Shown: positions 32,422-41,752, counted from the stretch's first letter. The stretch: DNA of 64,000 nucleotides from Chryseobacterium formosum (GCF_026460885.1 NZ_JAOVZW010000027.1:1-64000); one strand, 5' to 3'. Notes: generated from the sequence alone by a model not told the origin. Translations and numbers: made by a program.

Positions 32422-33759
32422 TTGAGAACTCATTTCATTGCTATTGGCGGAAGCGCAATGCACAACCTTGCAATTGCTCTTAAAGATAAAGGATATCAGG
32501 TTACAGGTTCGGATGATGCTATTTTTGAACCTTCAAAATCGAGATTAGAAAAAAAAGGAATTCTTCCTGAAGAATTGGGTTGGTTTCCTGAAAAAATTAC
32601 ATCTGATATTGATGCTGTAATCCTTGGAATGCACGCTCATCAAGACAATCCTGAATTGGCTAAAGCAAAAGAATTAGGTTTAAAAATATATTCTTATCCT
32701 GAATTTCTTTACGAACAGTCAAAAACAAAAACAAGAGTTGTTATCGCCGGTTCACACGGAAAAACCACGATTACTTCCATGATTCTTCACGTACTGAATT
32801 TTCATCAGAAAGATGTAGATTATATGGTTGGAGCGCAGTTGGAAGGTTTCGACTGTATGGTAAAACTTACTGAAGATAACGATTTTATGGTTTTGGAAGG
32901 TGACGAATACCTTTCCTCTCCTATCGATTTGCGTTCAAAATTCCTCTTATATCAACCGAATATCGCTTTAATGAGCGGAATTGCGTGGGATCATATCAAT
33001 GTTTTCAAAACATTTGACGATTATATTGAGCAGTTCAGAAGATTTGTAGCAAGTATTACTCCGGGTGGAGTTTTGGTTTATAATGAAGAAGATGCGGAAG
33101 TGGTAAAAGTGATAGAAAATGCTGAAAATTATTTCAGAAAAATGCCATACAAAACTCCGGAATACGAAATCAGCAACGGAAAAGTTCTTTTGAAAACCGA
33201 AATGGGAGATATTCCGCTTTCTGTTTTTGGAGCGCACAATTTATTAAATCTTGAAGGAGCAAGACATATTTGCCACACTTTGGGAATTATGGATGAAGAT
33301 TTCTACGATGCGATTATGAGTTTCAAAGGTGCTTCAAAACGTCTTGAAAAAGTAGAAAGAGAAGATAAAGGAATTCTTTACAAAGATTTTGCGCACGCTC
33401 CAAGCAAAGTAAAAGCTGCTGTAAAAGCATTTTGCGAACAGTTTAAAAACGAAAAGAAATACGGTTTTCTTGAACTTCACACTTATTCAAGTTTAAATCC
33501 TGTTTTTCTTGAGCAGTATGATTACGCGATGGACGGATTGGATGAAGCTATTGTTTTCTATTCTGAAGATGCCTTAAAAATCAAAAGAATGGAGCCAATT
33601 TCTCCCGAATTAATTAAAGAGAAATTCAAAAATGAAAACCTGAAAGTCTTTACCAATGCAGAAGAACTTCATGCTTATTGGGATTTATTAGACAAAACTA
33701 AGGGAGTTTATATGATGATGAGTTCCGGAAATTTCGGTGGTTTAGATTTAACGAAATAA
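32422..33759 (+). CDS. mpl: UDP-N-acetylmuramate--tripeptide ligase (peptidoglycan recycling)
   Basis: 445 residues, start TTG 32422 chosen because the conserved family beginning (MRTHFIAIGGSAMHNLAIAL) starts there and no ATG fits. Mur ligase layout: N-terminal UDP-binding domain, ATP-binding P-loop AGSHGKTTITSM (about 108-119), central domain with LEGDEYLSSPIDLRSKF, and C-terminal domain with DFAHAPSKVKAAV. Mpl joins the recycled tripeptide L-Ala-gamma-D-Glu-meso-diaminopimelate to UDP-MurNAc. A strong bidirectional terminator follows. Confidence 0.93.
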   Translation: MRTHFIAIGGSAMHNLAIALKDKGYQVTGSDDAIFEPSKSRLEKKGILPEELGWFPEKITSDIDAVILGMHAHQDNPELAKAKELGLKIYSYPEFLYEQSKTKTRVVIAGSHGKTTITSMILHVLNFHQKDVDYMVGAQLEGFDCMVKLTEDNDFMVLEGDEYLSSPIDLRSKFLLYQPNIALMSGIAWDHINVFKTFDDYIEQFRRFVASITPGGVLVYNEEDAEVVKVIENAENYFRKMPYKTPEYEISNGKVLLKTEMGDIPLSVFGAHNLLNLEGARHICHTLGIMDEDFYDAIMSFKGASKRLEKVEREDKGILYKDFAHAPSKVKAAVKAFCEQFKNEKKYGFLELHTYSSLNPVFLEQYDYAMDGLDEAIVFYSEDALKIKRMEPISPELIKEKFKNENLKVFTNAEELHAYWDLLDKTKGVYMMMSSGNFGGLDLTK

Positions 33760-33773
33760 GTTTTAAAAAATAT

Positions 33774-33809
33774 AAAAATCGCTTTCAGATTATCTTGAAA
33801 GCGATTTTT
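33774..33809. terminator. Bidirectional terminator between mpl and the following convergent gene
   Basis: AAAAATCGCTTTCA (33774-33787) and TGAAAGCGATTTTT (33796-33809), 14-bp stem, 8-base loop. Confidence 0.88.
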
Positions 33810-33831
33810 GTTTTATAATGATTTAGAAAAT

Positions 33832-34557
33832 TTACCAAGGATCCTTGTTAAGCTTATAATCATAAGGAATATTCTGGCTAAAATCTGCCAAATACCAAAC
33901 ATCAGGCTCAGATTTATACTGTACAAAATCATAAATTACATCGAGTGGCATTTGAATATTTCCAAGGTTTCCACGCTCTTTATTAAATGCCGAAACCATT
34001 GCCGTAACTCTTACCAATTCATCTTGCGATTGCAATGGGGCATTATAAGCCGTTCCGATCTGAATGTGCGCTTTATATTCATCCAAAAGCTTAGTAACTT
34101 CATTTTTATAATTTCGGATAATCGCATTTTGTGCTTCTTCATCAGTCGGTTTCGTTTCCGCTACAATTAATTTAGAAAAATCTCGTGCTTTATACCTTTT
34201 AATTTCAGCCAAAACCTCATCCGGAATATAGTCTTTATTTTTAATTGCACTTGTCCACATCAACGTATCAATTGGGCTTTCAGGAGCTGGAGTTGCAATA
34301 TCTACATTACTGGATTCAGCCGGGAAACTCGCCAAAATCTTTTTATTATTTTCATAATTCTCCCAATCTTCCTTACTATACGTTAAATATTGTTGAATTT
34401 TGTAAAGTGGCGTTTCGGTTTCGTTTCGGTAAACATATTCTGAGATCCCTAATCCCAATATTAAAACTAAAAATCCAAATCCAACAATTTTAAATATTTT
34501 TCTTACCGTTGACTTTTTCTTTATTGGTTTTTCGAAATTTTGTGATGGTGATTTCAT
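33832..34557 (-). CDS. Single-pass membrane protein, unknown function
   Basis: 241 residues. A basic cytoplasmic start (KPIKKKSTVRKIFK), one transmembrane segment (about 24-42, IVGFGFLVLILGLGISEYVY) and a soluble helical domain on the outer side containing a PAPESPIDTLMWTSAIKNKD loop, a long helix (EIKRYKARDFSKLIVAETKP) and an aromatic end (SEPDVWYLADFSQNIPYDY). I do not recognise a family. It stands alone between a terminator and a palindromic repeat. Confidence 0.65.
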   Translation of the reverse strand: MKSPSQNFEKPIKKKSTVRKIFKIVGFGFLVLILGLGISEYVYRNETETPLYKIQQYLTYSKEDWENYENNKKILASFPAESSNVDIATPAPESPIDTLMWTSAIKNKDYIPDEVLAEIKRYKARDFSKLIVAETKPTDEEAQNAIIRNYKNEVTKLLDEYKAHIQIGTAYNAPLQSQDELVRVTAMVSAFNKERGNLGNIQMPLDVIYDFVQYKSEPDVWYLADFSQNIPYDYKLNKDPW

Positions 34558-34607
34558 TTATATTGTGTGATGTTATGATGTAAATTAAATTTAGCTAAAA
34601 ATAATTG

Positions 34608-34664
34608 ATCTCGCAGATTTTGCAAATACAGACATCCGCATGATTAATAAACTCTGTGAGAGAT
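34608..34664. repeat. CTCGCAGATTT-type palindrome, degenerate copy
   Basis: ATCTCGCAGATTTTGCAAA at the left and CTCTGTGAGAGATTAT at the right give an imperfect inverted repeat. It lies between the stop of the aldo/keto reductase and the start of the membrane protein gene, on the same strand, so it may end the former's transcript. Confidence 0.55.
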
Positions 34665-34666
34665 TA

Positions 34667-35542
34667 TTAAATATCCGCTACAGCATTCAGCATTTTTTCT
34701 TCCCAAACCGGATCTTTTGGATCAAAAAACAATCTCTTTTCTGTATCTAAAGAACGAACAACATTCATTTCATCTTCAGAAAGTTCAAAATCAAAAACAT
34801 CAAAATTTTGCTCAATTCTTGAAGGTGTTACCGATTTCGGAATCACACAGAAACCTTCCTGCAAATGCCATCTCAAAATAACCTGAGCAACAGATTTATT
34901 ATGATTAAATGCTATTTTTTTAAGTAAAGGATTATCTAAAAGTTCTGCATTTCCGTTTCCAAGCGGACTCCAAGGTTGAGTAACGATATTATTTTCTTTA
35001 TTATAAACCTTAAGTTCTTTTTGCTGGAAAATAGGATGCAATTCAATCTGATTGATGACTGGAGAAACCGTAGAATGTGATTTTAATTCTTCCAGCTTTT
35101 CAACCGTAAAATTACATACACCAATCGCTTTGATTTTCCCTTCATGGTACAATTCTTCCATCGCTTTCCACCCTCCTAAAAAATCTCCAAAAGGCCAGTG
35201 AATAAGATACATATCAAGATAATCTAACTGTAATCTGTCGAGAGTTCTTTGGAAAGCCGACTTTGCTTTTTCGTAACCATGATCCTGAACCCAAAGTTTT
35301 GAAGTCACAAACAAATCTTCACGATTAATTCCGCTGTTTTTAATGGCATTACCAACCGCTGTTTCATTTTGATAAATTGCAGCCGTATCAATCATTCTGT
35401 AACCGACTTCAATCGCTTTAACAACTGCTTTTTCACATTCTTCAAGATTTTCCATCTGCCAAACTCCGAAACCTAAAGCAGGAATATCAACTCCGTTATT
35501 GAGATTAATTACAGGTTGTCCTGCGTATATTTTTTGATGCAT
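34667..35542 (-). CDS. Aldo/keto reductase
   Basis: 291 residues. All family motifs are present: the catalytic Asp and Tyr in MIDTAAIYQNE (about 49-59), VTSKLWVQDHG with the catalytic Lys, YLIHWPFG with the His, and the NADPH-binding end IPKSVTPSRIEQNFDVFDFE. Such enzymes reduce aldehydes, ketoacids or methylglyoxal with NADPH; the closest functional type is 2,5-diketo-D-gluconate reductase-like. It is read away from the GNAT gene, 201 bases apart. Confidence 0.92.
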   Translation of the reverse strand: MHQKIYAGQPVINLNNGVDIPALGFGVWQMENLEECEKAVVKAIEVGYRMIDTAAIYQNETAVGNAIKNSGINREDLFVTSKLWVQDHGYEKAKSAFQRTLDRLQLDYLDMYLIHWPFGDFLGGWKAMEELYHEGKIKAIGVCNFTVEKLEELKSHSTVSPVINQIELHPIFQQKELKVYNKENNIVTQPWSPLGNGNAELLDNPLLKKIAFNHNKSVAQVILRWHLQEGFCVIPKSVTPSRIEQNFDVFDFELSEDEMNVVRSLDTEKRLFFDPKDPVWEEKMLNAVADI

Positions 35543-35743
35543 AATATTTTGTTTTTTTTAATGTCTAACAAATTTCGGATAAAGTTTTAAATTTTGACAC
35601 ACAGATTTTATCTGAAAAATGAATTTTATATTATTTTTAACAACATCATCTTTTACTTTTCAATTTAATCTTTTGTGTAATTAGGAATTCTAGTAAATTC
35701 AGACACTAATTGTTTTTCTTTATTTTTATCAAAAATTTAGATT

Positions 35744-36178
35744 ATGTCCCATCCCTTCAGAATTGCAACTTCAGAAGATTATCCTAAAATTATGGAAATC
35801 TGGGAATCGGCGGTAAAAGCCACTCATGATTTTTTATCTGAAGCTGATTTTAAATATTTTAAAGAAGTCATTCCGAGAGACTATCTTCCAAATCTTGAAG
35901 TTTATATAATTTTTGAAAATGAAGAAATTACAGGATTCGGTGCTGTTTCTGAAAATATTTTAGAAATGCTTTTTATTCACAATAATTCTCGTGGAAAAGG
36001 TTTCGGTAAAATTTTATTTCAGTCTTTAAAAGATAAAACAGATTTTACAAAAGTTGATGTCAACGAACAAAATCCACAAGCCATTGGATTTTATGAAAAG
36101 ATGGGATTTAAGCAAATCGGAAGGTCAGAGAAAGACAGTTCGGGAAAAAAGTATCCTATTATTCATATGGGCTTATAG
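35744..36178 (+). CDS. GNAT-family N-acetyltransferase
   Basis: 144 residues. The start (FRIATSEDYPKIMEIWESAV) and middle (ENILEMLFIHNNSRGKGFGK) are typical GNAT, the latter with the R-G-K-G-F-G acetyl-CoA pyrophosphate loop; DVNEQNPQAIGFYEKMGFKQ is motif B. The sequence resembles YjaB-like acetyltransferases of E. coli. Substrate unknown. Confidence 0.88.
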   Translation: MSHPFRIATSEDYPKIMEIWESAVKATHDFLSEADFKYFKEVIPRDYLPNLEVYIIFENEEITGFGAVSENILEMLFIHNNSRGKGFGKILFQSLKDKTDFTKVDVNEQNPQAIGFYEKMGFKQIGRSEKDSSGKKYPIIHMGL

Positions 36179-36255
36179 ATTATTCGTGAGCAAATTAAAA
36201 GCAGTTTCGGACTAATTTTTGTAAATTGTTTTGGCAAATAGAGCCAGCTAAACAA

Positions 36256-37659
36256 ATGCCCACAACAATTTCTCCCCGCCAAACCGTAAAAAAAGTTCTG
36301 CCGTTGATTCTTGCGACAGCAATTTTTATGCAGATGCTCGATTCTACGATTCTGAATACTTCTTTGCCCTCAATTGCAAAAGATTTAAACGAATCTCCGT
36401 TGAATATGCAGAATGCTATTATCAGTTATGTTTTAACTTTAGCAGTTTTCATGCCTGCAAGTGGATTTTTGGCGGATCGATTCGGGACGAGAAGAGTTTT
36501 TGTATTCTCTTTGGTTTTGTTCAGTTTAGGGTCTTTGTTTTGTGCGATTTCTCAGAATCTGACCCATTTGGTGATTTCAAGAGTCATTCAGGGAGTTGGC
36601 GGAAGTTTGATGACCCCAGTCGGAAAATTAGCTTTAATTAAAACTTTCGACAGAAACGAATTATTAAAAGCAATGAATTTTGCGATTATTCCTGCGTTGA
36701 TTGGTCCTGTTTTAGGTCCTTTAGTCGGCGGATATATGGTTGATTATCTTTCGTGGCACTGGATTTTTCTTATTAATATTCCGATTGGAATTTTAGGAAT
36801 TGTTTTGGGTTTGAAATTTATGCCTAATTACAATTCGAGAGATACTGATTTCGATTTAAAAGGTTTCTTAATTTTTGCGGCAGCTTCTCTCCTGCTTTCC
36901 GTTTCGCTTGAACTTTTTGGAGATATGCAGAATATTACGCCGGTTTTAGTAGTTTTTATTCTGGGATTTTTATTCCTGTATTACTATTATCATCATGCTA
37001 AAAGAGGCGAAAATCCTATTTTCCCTTTAAGCCTATTTCAGGTAAGAACTTTCAGAGTAGGAATTGTAGGAAATCTTGCCACAAGATTAGGAATTAGCTC
37101 TGTACCGTTGTTGCTCCCCTTAATGATTCAGATTGCTTACGGTCAATCTGCAGTCATTTCAGGGTGGATTATTGCACCGATGGCTTTGACGGCGATGTTT
37201 GGAAAATCGTATGTCATAAAAATTCTCAATAAATACGGTTACAAACGAACTTTAATGCTCAACACCATTGTGATTGGAACTTTGATTTGTTGTTTGGCTA
37301 TTCCGGATATTCACACCTCTATTTTTTGGTTTATTCCTGTGATTGCAATTTTAGGATTTTTCAATTCAATTCAGTTTACCTCGATGAATACAATTTCGAT
37401 TGCAGATTTACGAAACTTCCAGACCAGCAGTGGAAATTCCCTTCTATCAGTTAATCAACAACTTGCAATAGGTTTTGGGATTGCATTTGGGTTAATCGTT
37501 TTAAAAATTTACGAAAACAATTCAGAGCTTATCCGACATGAAACTCACAATGCTTTTCGCTACACTTTCCTCACAGTAGGAGTTTTAACTATTATTTCTT
37601 CATTAGTTTTCAGAAGACTTCACGTTTCGGACGGCAGAAATATGAATTCGAAAGAATAA
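36256..37659 (+). CDS. MFS drug exporter, DHA2 (EmrB/QacA) family
   Basis: 467 residues from ATG 36256 (MPTTISPRQTVKK); an in-frame TTG at 36226 would add 10 unlikely residues. The first transmembrane helix carries the DHA2 signature LDSTILNTSLPSIAKDL; the cytoplasmic loop 2-3 reads GFLADRFGTRRVF; motif C is ALIGPVLGPLVGGYMVDY. About 13-14 hydrophobic segments can be counted. It exports drugs or dyes in exchange for protons in the inner membrane. No EmrA-type partner gene is adjacent. It precedes the pirin/beta-lactamase cluster on the same strand. Confidence 0.9.
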   Translation: MPTTISPRQTVKKVLPLILATAIFMQMLDSTILNTSLPSIAKDLNESPLNMQNAIISYVLTLAVFMPASGFLADRFGTRRVFVFSLVLFSLGSLFCAISQNLTHLVISRVIQGVGGSLMTPVGKLALIKTFDRNELLKAMNFAIIPALIGPVLGPLVGGYMVDYLSWHWIFLINIPIGILGIVLGLKFMPNYNSRDTDFDLKGFLIFAAASLLLSVSLELFGDMQNITPVLVVFILGFLFLYYYYHHAKRGENPIFPLSLFQVRTFRVGIVGNLATRLGISSVPLLLPLMIQIAYGQSAVISGWIIAPMALTAMFGKSYVIKILNKYGYKRTLMLNTIVIGTLICCLAIPDIHTSIFWFIPVIAILGFFNSIQFTSMNTISIADLRNFQTSSGNSLLSVNQQLAIGFGIAFGLIVLKIYENNSELIRHETHNAFRYTFLTVGVLTIISSLVFRRLHVSDGRNMNSKE

Positions 37660-37685
37660 GTGAAATAGCGCTTGGTAGTTCTGAA

Positions 37686-37733
37686 GTTTGAGAGTAAAAA
37701 AATTCAAACACTAATACACTACAACTCTCAAAC
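37686..37733. repeat. Inverted word repeat between the exporter and pirin genes
   Basis: GTTTGAGAGT (37686-37695) and ACTCTCAAAC (37724-37733), perfect 10-bp arms, with further partial copies (ATTCAAACAC, CTCTCCGACTC) around them. Same type of element as at 2221-2287 and 49481-49561 but with a different word. Confidence 0.6.
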
Positions 37734-37798
37734 TCTCCGACTCAAAAACCCTCCAACCTAAATTACCACACATCAATGTGAGAGAAAACCGGCTGTCC

Positions 37799-37806
37799 TA
37801 AATTTG
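37799..37806 (+). promoter_or_regulatory. -7 promoter box (TAAATTTG) of the pirin operon
   Basis: Exact TAnnTTTG match 24 bases before ATG 37831. The TTG inside the box (37804) is in frame with the pirin gene but is better explained as promoter. Confidence 0.55.
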
Positions 37807-37830
37807 TTAAAAATTAAAACAAACAATATT

Positions 37831-38706
37831 ATGACAACTAAAAAAGTAGAAATCATAGTTCCACCAAAACCTGCACATTTTGTGGGAGACGGTTTTAGGG
37901 TGCATAATTTTATTCCGGGCTCTTCGCATTTAAGTATGAAGAGAATGGATCCTTTTATTATGTTCGATTATAATTCTAAATTTCATTTCAACGGTTCGGA
38001 AATTCCACGAGGAGTTGGTGTTCATCCGCATCGAGGTTTTGAAACAGTGACGATTGCTTATCAAGGAAAAGTAGAGCATCACGACAGTGCAGGAGGCGGT
38101 GGAATTATCGGTGAAGGTGATGTACAATGGATGACTGCAGCAAAAGGAGTTCTTCACAAAGAATATCACGAAAAAGAATGGTTAAAACAGGGCGGAATTT
38201 TCCAAATGGTTCAGCTTTGGGTAAATCTTCCGGCAAAAGATAAGATGAGTCCTCCAAAATATCAGGCGTTAAAAAATTCGGAAATCCAGAAAATTGATTT
38301 AGCTGAAAACGGATTTGTAGAAATCATTGCCGGAGAATATCAAGGTGTAAAAGGTTCTGCTTCGACTTTCAGTTCTGTTAATCTGATGAATGCGAAATTA
38401 AAATCAGGCGGAAAAGCAGAATTTAATTTTCCTGCAAATTTCAACACCGCTGCTTTGGTCATCGAAGGAAATATTTTGGTCAATGGAGAAGAAAAAGCTC
38501 CGACCAATCATTTTGTTTTGTTTGAAAATAAAGGAGAAAACTTCACAATTGAAGCAACCGAAGATTCCGTAATTTTGATTCTTAGCGGAGAACCTTTAAA
38601 TGAACCAATTTTTCCGCACGGTCCATTTGTAATGAATTCAAGAGAAGAAATCATGCAGGCTTTTGAAGATTTCAATACCGGAAAATTCGGGTATTTGGAA
38701 GATTAA
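37831..38706 (+). CDS. Pirin family protein (first of two)
   Basis: 291 residues from ATG 37831 (MTTKKVEIIVPPKPAHFVGD). Pirin N-terminal cupin: MDPFIMFDYNS, the metal site GVGVHPHRGFETVTIAYQGK and VEHHDSAGGGGIIGEGDVQWM, which keep the His and Glu metal ligands (HPHRG, His...Glu). The C-terminal cupin ends in LSGEPLNEPIFPHGPFVMNS. Pirins are iron-binding; some open the flavonol quercetin, others act as redox-sensing cofactors. Only 38% or so identical by eye to the second pirin at 39339. Confidence 0.88.
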   Translation: MTTKKVEIIVPPKPAHFVGDGFRVHNFIPGSSHLSMKRMDPFIMFDYNSKFHFNGSEIPRGVGVHPHRGFETVTIAYQGKVEHHDSAGGGGIIGEGDVQWMTAAKGVLHKEYHEKEWLKQGGIFQMVQLWVNLPAKDKMSPPKYQALKNSEIQKIDLAENGFVEIIAGEYQGVKGSASTFSSVNLMNAKLKSGGKAEFNFPANFNTAALVIEGNILVNGEEKAPTNHFVLFENKGENFTIEATEDSVILILSGEPLNEPIFPHGPFVMNSREEIMQAFEDFNTGKFGYLED

Positions 38707-38731
38707 ATTTAATCTGAGAACAAATAATTTT

Positions 38732-38892
38732 AACGCAATGTTCGCAAAGGTTTATTACTCTTACTGAAAATATTTTCCGATCACAAAGGCACTTCGTTCA
38801 GCAAATGACAGCAATAAGCCTTAGCTGAGTGAAACGCCTTTGCGAACAGAAAATATGCAAAACAATTCTAAAATCTTAGCGAACATTGCGTT
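38732..38892. repeat. 160-bp compound palindrome (CGCAATGTTCGC family)
   Basis: Outer arms AACGCAATGTTCGC (38732-38745) and GCGAACATTGCGTT (38879-38892) match over 14 bp. Inside lie CGCAAAGG (38743-38750) and CCTTTGCG (38837-38844), and TTCGTTCAGC facing GCTGAGTGAA. The whole 236-base gap between pirin and GNAT genes is made of this element. It can fold into a long branched hairpin and has no coding frame. Confidence 0.75.
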
Positions 38893-38942
38893 TAAAATAT
38901 CATATTAAGTACTTACAAAATCAAACTTTAAATATAAACATC

Positions 38943-39260
38943 ATGAAACCAGAATTTGAAAACATTCCATTAGTAAAAAATGAAGATAAAAAGAGATTTG
39001 AAATAGAATTTAACGGTCATTTCGCATTTATCGATTATAAAGAAACAAGTCAGCAAATTGCTTTAATTCATACAGAGGCCGAACCTGAATTGGCAGGAAC
39101 CGGAGCTGCTGCAGCGGTTGTAGAGAAAACATTAATGTATATTGAAGAAAGCGGTAAAAAGTTACTTCCTTATTGCCCATACGTTTTTGCATTCATCAAA
39201 AAAAATCAGGATTGGAAACGTATTGTAGACCAAAGATTTGAAGCTTACGATAAGCTTTAA
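38943..39260 (+). CDS. Small GNAT-like N-acetyltransferase (YjdJ type)
   Basis: 105 residues from ATG 38943 (MKPEFENIPLVKNEDKKRFE). It matches the short acetyltransferase domain family seen in E. coli YjdJ: GHFAFIDYKETSQQIALIHT, EAEPELAGTGAAAAVVEKTL with a G-x-G acetyl-CoA loop, and KLLPYCPYVFAFIKKNQDWK. These truncated GNATs probably acylate small molecules or protein termini; the role is not known. A related gene lies at 42372. Confidence 0.85.
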   Translation: MKPEFENIPLVKNEDKKRFEIEFNGHFAFIDYKETSQQIALIHTEAEPELAGTGAAAAVVEKTLMYIEESGKKLLPYCPYVFAFIKKNQDWKRIVDQRFEAYDKL

Positions 39261-39338
39261 TTTTAATTAAAGTACAGTAAATAGTAGAAATTTTAATTAA
39301 ATTAGCTTCATACAAACAAAACTAAAATCGCAATCATT

Positions 39339-40238
39339 ATGTCAAATATCGGACTTATCATAGAAGAAAAATCTGCAGATATAGGAAATTTTTTAGTGGG
39401 AAGATTATTGCCTTTCCGTGAAAAAAGAGCAGTCGGTCCTTTCGTTTTTATCGATCATATGGGACCTTCAGAATTGAAAGATTATCAGAATCTTGATGTT
39501 CCGCCACATCCTCACATTGGTCTTTCCACGCTAACTTATCTTTTGGAAGGATCAATTTTTCACCGAGACAGCATCGGAAGTGCTCTTGAAATCAAACCTG
39601 GAGCTGTAAACTGGATGACTGCCGGAAAAGGTGTTGTGCATTCTGAAAGAACTCCTGAATATCTCAGAACAACCGATAAAAAACTTCACGGGTTTCAGAT
39701 TTGGGTAGGACTTCCAAAACATTTGGAGCAAACCGAACCAACTTTCCATCACATCGAAGCAGACCAGATTCCGGTTTGGGAAGAAGACGGAATTCAGTAT
39801 AAATTAATTGCAGGAGAAGCATTCGGAAGAAAATCTGCAGTTCCCGTTCACAGCAAATTGTTTTTTATCGAAATTAAAACTAAGGAAGCTAAAAAAATAA
39901 GCATCGGGAAAGACCTTTATGGTGAAGCTGCGATGTATGTTTTAGACGGAACCGTTTCTACAGACGGAAATTCTTACGGTTCAAAACAATTAATGATTGC
40001 AAAAAATACTGAACTATGTGAATTTGAGATGAGCGAAAATGGTACAGTTTATCTTTTCGGAGGCGAGCCTTTCGATGAAGAACGTTTTATATTTTGGAAT
40101 TTCGTTAATTCAGACAAAGAATTAATCGACAAAGCAAAAGTTGACTGGAATGATCAAAATCACGAAGCTTTTCCTTTAGTTCCGGGAGACGAAAAAGAAT
40201 ATGTTCCACTTCCGAGAGCTATTTTAAACAGAAAATAA
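39339..40238 (+). CDS. Pirin family protein (second of two)
   Basis: 299 residues. RAVGPFVFIDHMGPSEL, VPPHPHIGLSTLTYLLEG and IFHRDSIGSALEIKPGAVNW give the pirin cupin with the HPH and H...E metal ligands; GGEPFDEERFIFWNFV marks the C-terminal cupin. Members of this subgroup may be quercetin 2,3-dioxygenase-like. It stands 78 bases after the small GNAT and 40 bases before the beta-lactamase gene on the same strand. Confidence 0.9.
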   Translation: MSNIGLIIEEKSADIGNFLVGRLLPFREKRAVGPFVFIDHMGPSELKDYQNLDVPPHPHIGLSTLTYLLEGSIFHRDSIGSALEIKPGAVNWMTAGKGVVHSERTPEYLRTTDKKLHGFQIWVGLPKHLEQTEPTFHHIEADQIPVWEEDGIQYKLIAGEAFGRKSAVPVHSKLFFIEIKTKEAKKISIGKDLYGEAAMYVLDGTVSTDGNSYGSKQLMIAKNTELCEFEMSENGTVYLFGGEPFDEERFIFWNFVNSDKELIDKAKVDWNDQNHEAFPLVPGDEKEYVPLPRAILNRK

Positions 40239-40278
40239 ATTTTTAAGCTTACTTTATCGGTATTTAAAACCTATTTCA

Positions 40279-41151
40279 ATGAAAAGAATCTTTTTTTTAT
40301 TATTAATAACTGCAACTTTTTTGAGTAATGCTCAAACTGTTACTGAGCCTAAAAATAATCCTGCAGAATGGTCGCAAAGTTATGAGCCATTCAAAATTGT
40401 TGGAAATCTTTATTATGTAGGAACTTACGATTTAGCTTCTTATTTAATTGTTACCAATAAAGGAAACATTCTTATTAATACAGGATTGAAAGACTCTCTT
40501 CCGATCATTAAAAACAATATCAAGAAATTGGGCTTTAACTATGATGATATCAAGATTTTATCCTTAACGCAGGCTCATTTCGATCATATGGGAGCAATGG
40601 CTGAAATTAAAAAAGAAACCGGAGCTAAATTGTATGTTGACGAAAAGGATGCCGCAGAATTAGAAAGTGGAGGGAAATCTGATTACGAATTGGGAAAATA
40701 CGGAATTACTTTTCAGCCTGTAAAACCTGATTTTCTATTGAAAAATAACGACAAAATAAAATTGGGAAGCACTGTTTTAACGCTGCTCCATCATCCCGGT
40801 CATACAAAAGGTTCTTGTAGTTTTATGCTTGAAACCAAAGAAGGAAACAAAAATTACAAAGTTTTGATTGCCAATTTGCCTTCGATCATCATTGATAAAA
40901 AATTTTCTGAAGTAAAAACCTATCAAAATATTCAAAAAGATTACGCTTATACTTTTTCAGCAATAAAAAAACTGAATTTTGATCTTTGGGTAGCTTCTCA
41001 CGCTAGTCAGTTTGACCTTCATAAGAAGAGAAAAGCAGGAGCTTCTTACGATCCTAAGTTATTTATGGATAAAGAAAATTATTTCAAAAAACTAAAAGAT
41101 TTGGAAAAAGATTATCTGGAAAAAGTGAAGGAGGATTCAGTGAAAAAATAA
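40279..41151 (+). CDS. Subclass B3 metallo-beta-lactamase, GOB-like
   Basis: 290 residues with signal peptide (MKRIFFLLLITATFLSNAQ). The sequence closely follows the GOB enzymes of Elizabethkingia as I remember them: YEPFKIVGNLYYVGTYDLAS, NKGNILINTG, LTQAHFDHMGAM, LTLLHHPGHTKGSCSFMLET, and LWVASHASQFDLHKK. Zinc ligands: Gln98 in place of the usual His (GOB feature, Q116 in the standard numbering), His100, Asp102, His103, His175 and His240. GOB enzymes hydrolyse penicillins, cephalosporins and carbapenems in the periplasm. Activity of this protein is inferred from these residues. Confidence 0.9.
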   Translation: MKRIFFLLLITATFLSNAQTVTEPKNNPAEWSQSYEPFKIVGNLYYVGTYDLASYLIVTNKGNILINTGLKDSLPIIKNNIKKLGFNYDDIKILSLTQAHFDHMGAMAEIKKETGAKLYVDEKDAAELESGGKSDYELGKYGITFQPVKPDFLLKNNDKIKLGSTVLTLLHHPGHTKGSCSFMLETKEGNKNYKVLIANLPSIIIDKKFSEVKTYQNIQKDYAYTFSAIKKLNFDLWVASHASQFDLHKKRKAGASYDPKLFMDKENYFKKLKDLEKDYLEKVKEDSVKK

Positions 41152-41175
41152 TTCAAGCATTAAAAAAATTCAAAA

Positions 41176-41709
41176 ATGAAAATATTAGCATTTGCAGGAA
41201 GTACCTCTTCCACGTCCATCAACAGAGAATTGGTAAAATTTGTTCTGAAGAGTTTTCAGGAAGATGAAATTAATTTAATCGATTTAAATGATTTTGACAT
41301 GCCCGTTTTCTCGGTTGACAGAGAAAAGAAAGGTTTTCCTGATGAAGCTCATAATTTTTTGAAGCAGATTGAAGAATGTGATGTCATTATCTGTTCTTTG
41401 GCAGAGCACAACCGTTCTTATTCTGCAGCTTTTAAAAACGTTTTCGATTGGGCTTCAAGAATTAATGTAAAAGTTTTTCAGAATAAGCCGATGTTTCTGA
41501 TGTCGACCTCTCCGGGAGGTTATGGCGGCGGAAATGTGATGAATACAGCTAAAACATTCTTTCCACAATTTGCAGCAGATGTAAAAGAAACTTTTTCATT
41601 GTCTAAATTTTACGAAAATTTTGATTTGGAAAGCGGTGTTATCAATCCTGAAATGCTGAAAGATTTGAATGATAAGATTGGAAATTTCAAAAATCAAATT
41701 CAAAACTAA
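41176..41709 (+). CDS. NADPH-dependent FMN reductase
   Basis: 177 residues, flavodoxin-like fold. AFAGSTSSTSINRELVKFVL holds the FMN phosphate loop (GSxxxxSxN), NLIDLNDFDMPVF and SLAEHNRSYSAAFKNVFDWA are family motifs, and STSPGGYGGGNVM lies over the flavin. It reduces FMN or quinones with NAD(P)H. It is 24 bases after the beta-lactamase gene and is followed by a small Fe-S protein and OsmC, which suggests a redox-stress operon. Confidence 0.88.
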   Translation: MKILAFAGSTSSTSINRELVKFVLKSFQEDEINLIDLNDFDMPVFSVDREKKGFPDEAHNFLKQIEECDVIICSLAEHNRSYSAAFKNVFDWASRINVKVFQNKPMFLMSTSPGGYGGGNVMNTAKTFFPQFAADVKETFSLSKFYENFDLESGVINPEMLKDLNDKIGNFKNQIQN

Positions 41710-41752
41710 TTCTTCCGGTTTCTAAAAAGAAGAATTTAATAATCAAAAAAAT

